Assembly: GCA_003162555.1 (NCBI GenBank)
Contig: PMNQ01000055.1
Location: 1,296 to 8,001 of the forward strand
Direction: 5' to 3'
DNA: 6,706 nt
Source: Gammaproteobacteria bacterium
GTDB taxonomy: Bacteria; Pseudomonadota; Gammaproteobacteria; Steroidobacterales; Steroidobacteraceae
Shown: in pieces, positions 6,363 through 6,706 of the stretch
Position numbering within the stretch: the first letter of the stretch is position 1
How the letters are laid out: each line of letters opens with the position of its first letter
Made by a program: the position numbers and the translations under genes
The notes under the pieces: model-generated
Told to the model about the DNA's origin: nothing
The model's input: only the letters and a program-made list of their open reading frames with translations
Database searches by the model: none

Positions 6363-6566
6363 TTGGCCGCGCAACTTCCTGACGACCTGCCCGAGCAGGT
6401 GTCCCGCGCACTGCGCGAGGACATCGGTTCGGGCGCTGTCACCGCCGCGCTGATCCCGGCCGACCAGCAGACACATGCGCGTGTGATCAGCCGCGAAGCC
6501 GCCGTCATCTGCGGCTGCGCCTGGTTCGATGAGACCTTCCGCCAGCTCGACCCGCGCGTGCAGGTG
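6363..6566 (+). CDS. nadC: Nicotinate-nucleotide pyrophosphorylase, N-terminal fragment joined to kdpB sequence
   Basis: NadC (quinolinate phosphoribosyltransferase) converts quinolinate and PRPP to nicotinate mononucleotide in de novo NAD synthesis. Only about the first 58-68 residues are here. SRALREDIGSGAVTAALIP at 14-32, followed by ARVISREAAVICG and AWFDETFRQLDP, fits the N-terminal domain well. The catalytic barrel is absent, because the frame continues into KdpB sequence. TTG at 6363 is proposed as the start, with AAAGG 5 nt upstream; TTG at 6348 is possible but has no ribosome site. No ATG or GTG fits the family N-terminus. The true end of the nadC-derived part is somewhere in 6537-6569, since LDPRVQV fits both families. 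If the join is real, nadC is non-functional at this locus. Confidence 0.75.
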
Positions 6567-6706
6567 CGAAACCCGGTGATGTTCGTCGTCGAGATCGGCA
6601 GCGTCGTCACGACACTGCTGTTCATCCGCGACGCGCACAGCAACACGTCGGCCGACAACGTGTTCGTCGGTCTCGTGACGGTGTGGCTCTGGTTCACCGT
6701 GCTCTT
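6567..6706 (+). CDS. kdpB: Potassium-transporting ATPase subunit B, N-terminal segment, fused in frame after nadC; runs off the window
   Basis: KdpB is the P-type ATPase subunit of the KdpFABC high-affinity K+ pump. The 46 codons here start with RNPVMFVVEIGSVVTTLLF, the conserved first transmembrane helix of KdpB, and reach WLWFTVL, the start of the second helix, then leave the window. The preceding FRQLDPRVQV also fits the cytosolic lead-in of KdpB, so the KdpB-like part may begin as early as about 6537. There is no start codon, ribosome site or kdpA upstream; kdpB is normally preceded by kdpA. The segment is in the same frame as nadC with no stop. I consider an assembly chimera most likely, and a true fusion or rearrangement less likely. 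Confidence 0.8.

Noticed and set aside
5637..6638. Minus-strand open frame opposite the membrane protein and nadC
   Set aside because: It is His/Asp/Arg-rich with no family resemblance. The plus strand has clear membrane-protein, NadC and KdpB similarity here.

Overview
The window looks like chromosomal housekeeping DNA from a GC-rich gammaproteobacterium. RNase T (rnt) is essentially restricted to Gammaproteobacteria. The pyrC-rnt pair with a nearby grxD matches the gene neighbourhood known from Pseudomonas, and AceE is the long homodimeric E1 with the same 887-residue length as the E. coli enzyme. I cannot place it below class level. No CRISPR array, tRNA, rRNA, insertion sequence or phage gene is visible.

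Layout, left to right. Positions 1-404 (minus) hold the start of aceF, the pyruvate dehydrogenase E2 subunit, which runs off the left edge. Positions 417-3080 (minus) hold complete aceE; aceE is promoter-proximal and aceF follows after 12 nt. A 118-nt divergent spacer (3081-3198) carries a perfect TATAAT box facing aceE and a GC-rich palindrome next to the pyrC start. Positions 3199-4242 (plus) hold pyrC (dihydroorotase), overlapping by 4 nt with rnt (4239-4946, plus; RNase T). rnt meets grxD (4950-5282, minus; CGFS monothiol glutaredoxin) tail to tail with 3 nt between. grxD is translationally linked to an upstream BON-domain lipoprotein gene (5285-5623, minus), which has a good sigma-70-type promoter. 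After a 118-nt divergent spacer comes a plus-strand five-helix membrane protein (5742-6338) resembling the membrane part of the PuuD/COG3748 urate hydroxylase family, but without its cytochrome c domain. A strong hairpin separates it from the start of nadC (6363 onward).

Functionally the genes cover pyruvate oxidation (aceE, aceF), pyrimidine synthesis (pyrC), stable-RNA 3' end maturation (rnt), iron-sulfur cluster handling (grxD), cell-envelope maintenance (BON lipoprotein) and NAD synthesis (nadC). I do not see a novel multi-gene system.

The most striking observation is at the right end. The nadC reading frame changes, without a frameshift, into the first transmembrane segment of KdpB, the potassium-pump ATPase, at about 6537-6569. 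The switch lies in a stretch (LDPRVQV) that fits both families. This is either an assembly chimera at shared sequence or, less likely, a real gene fusion. The order of genes beyond about 6540 should not be trusted until reads are checked.
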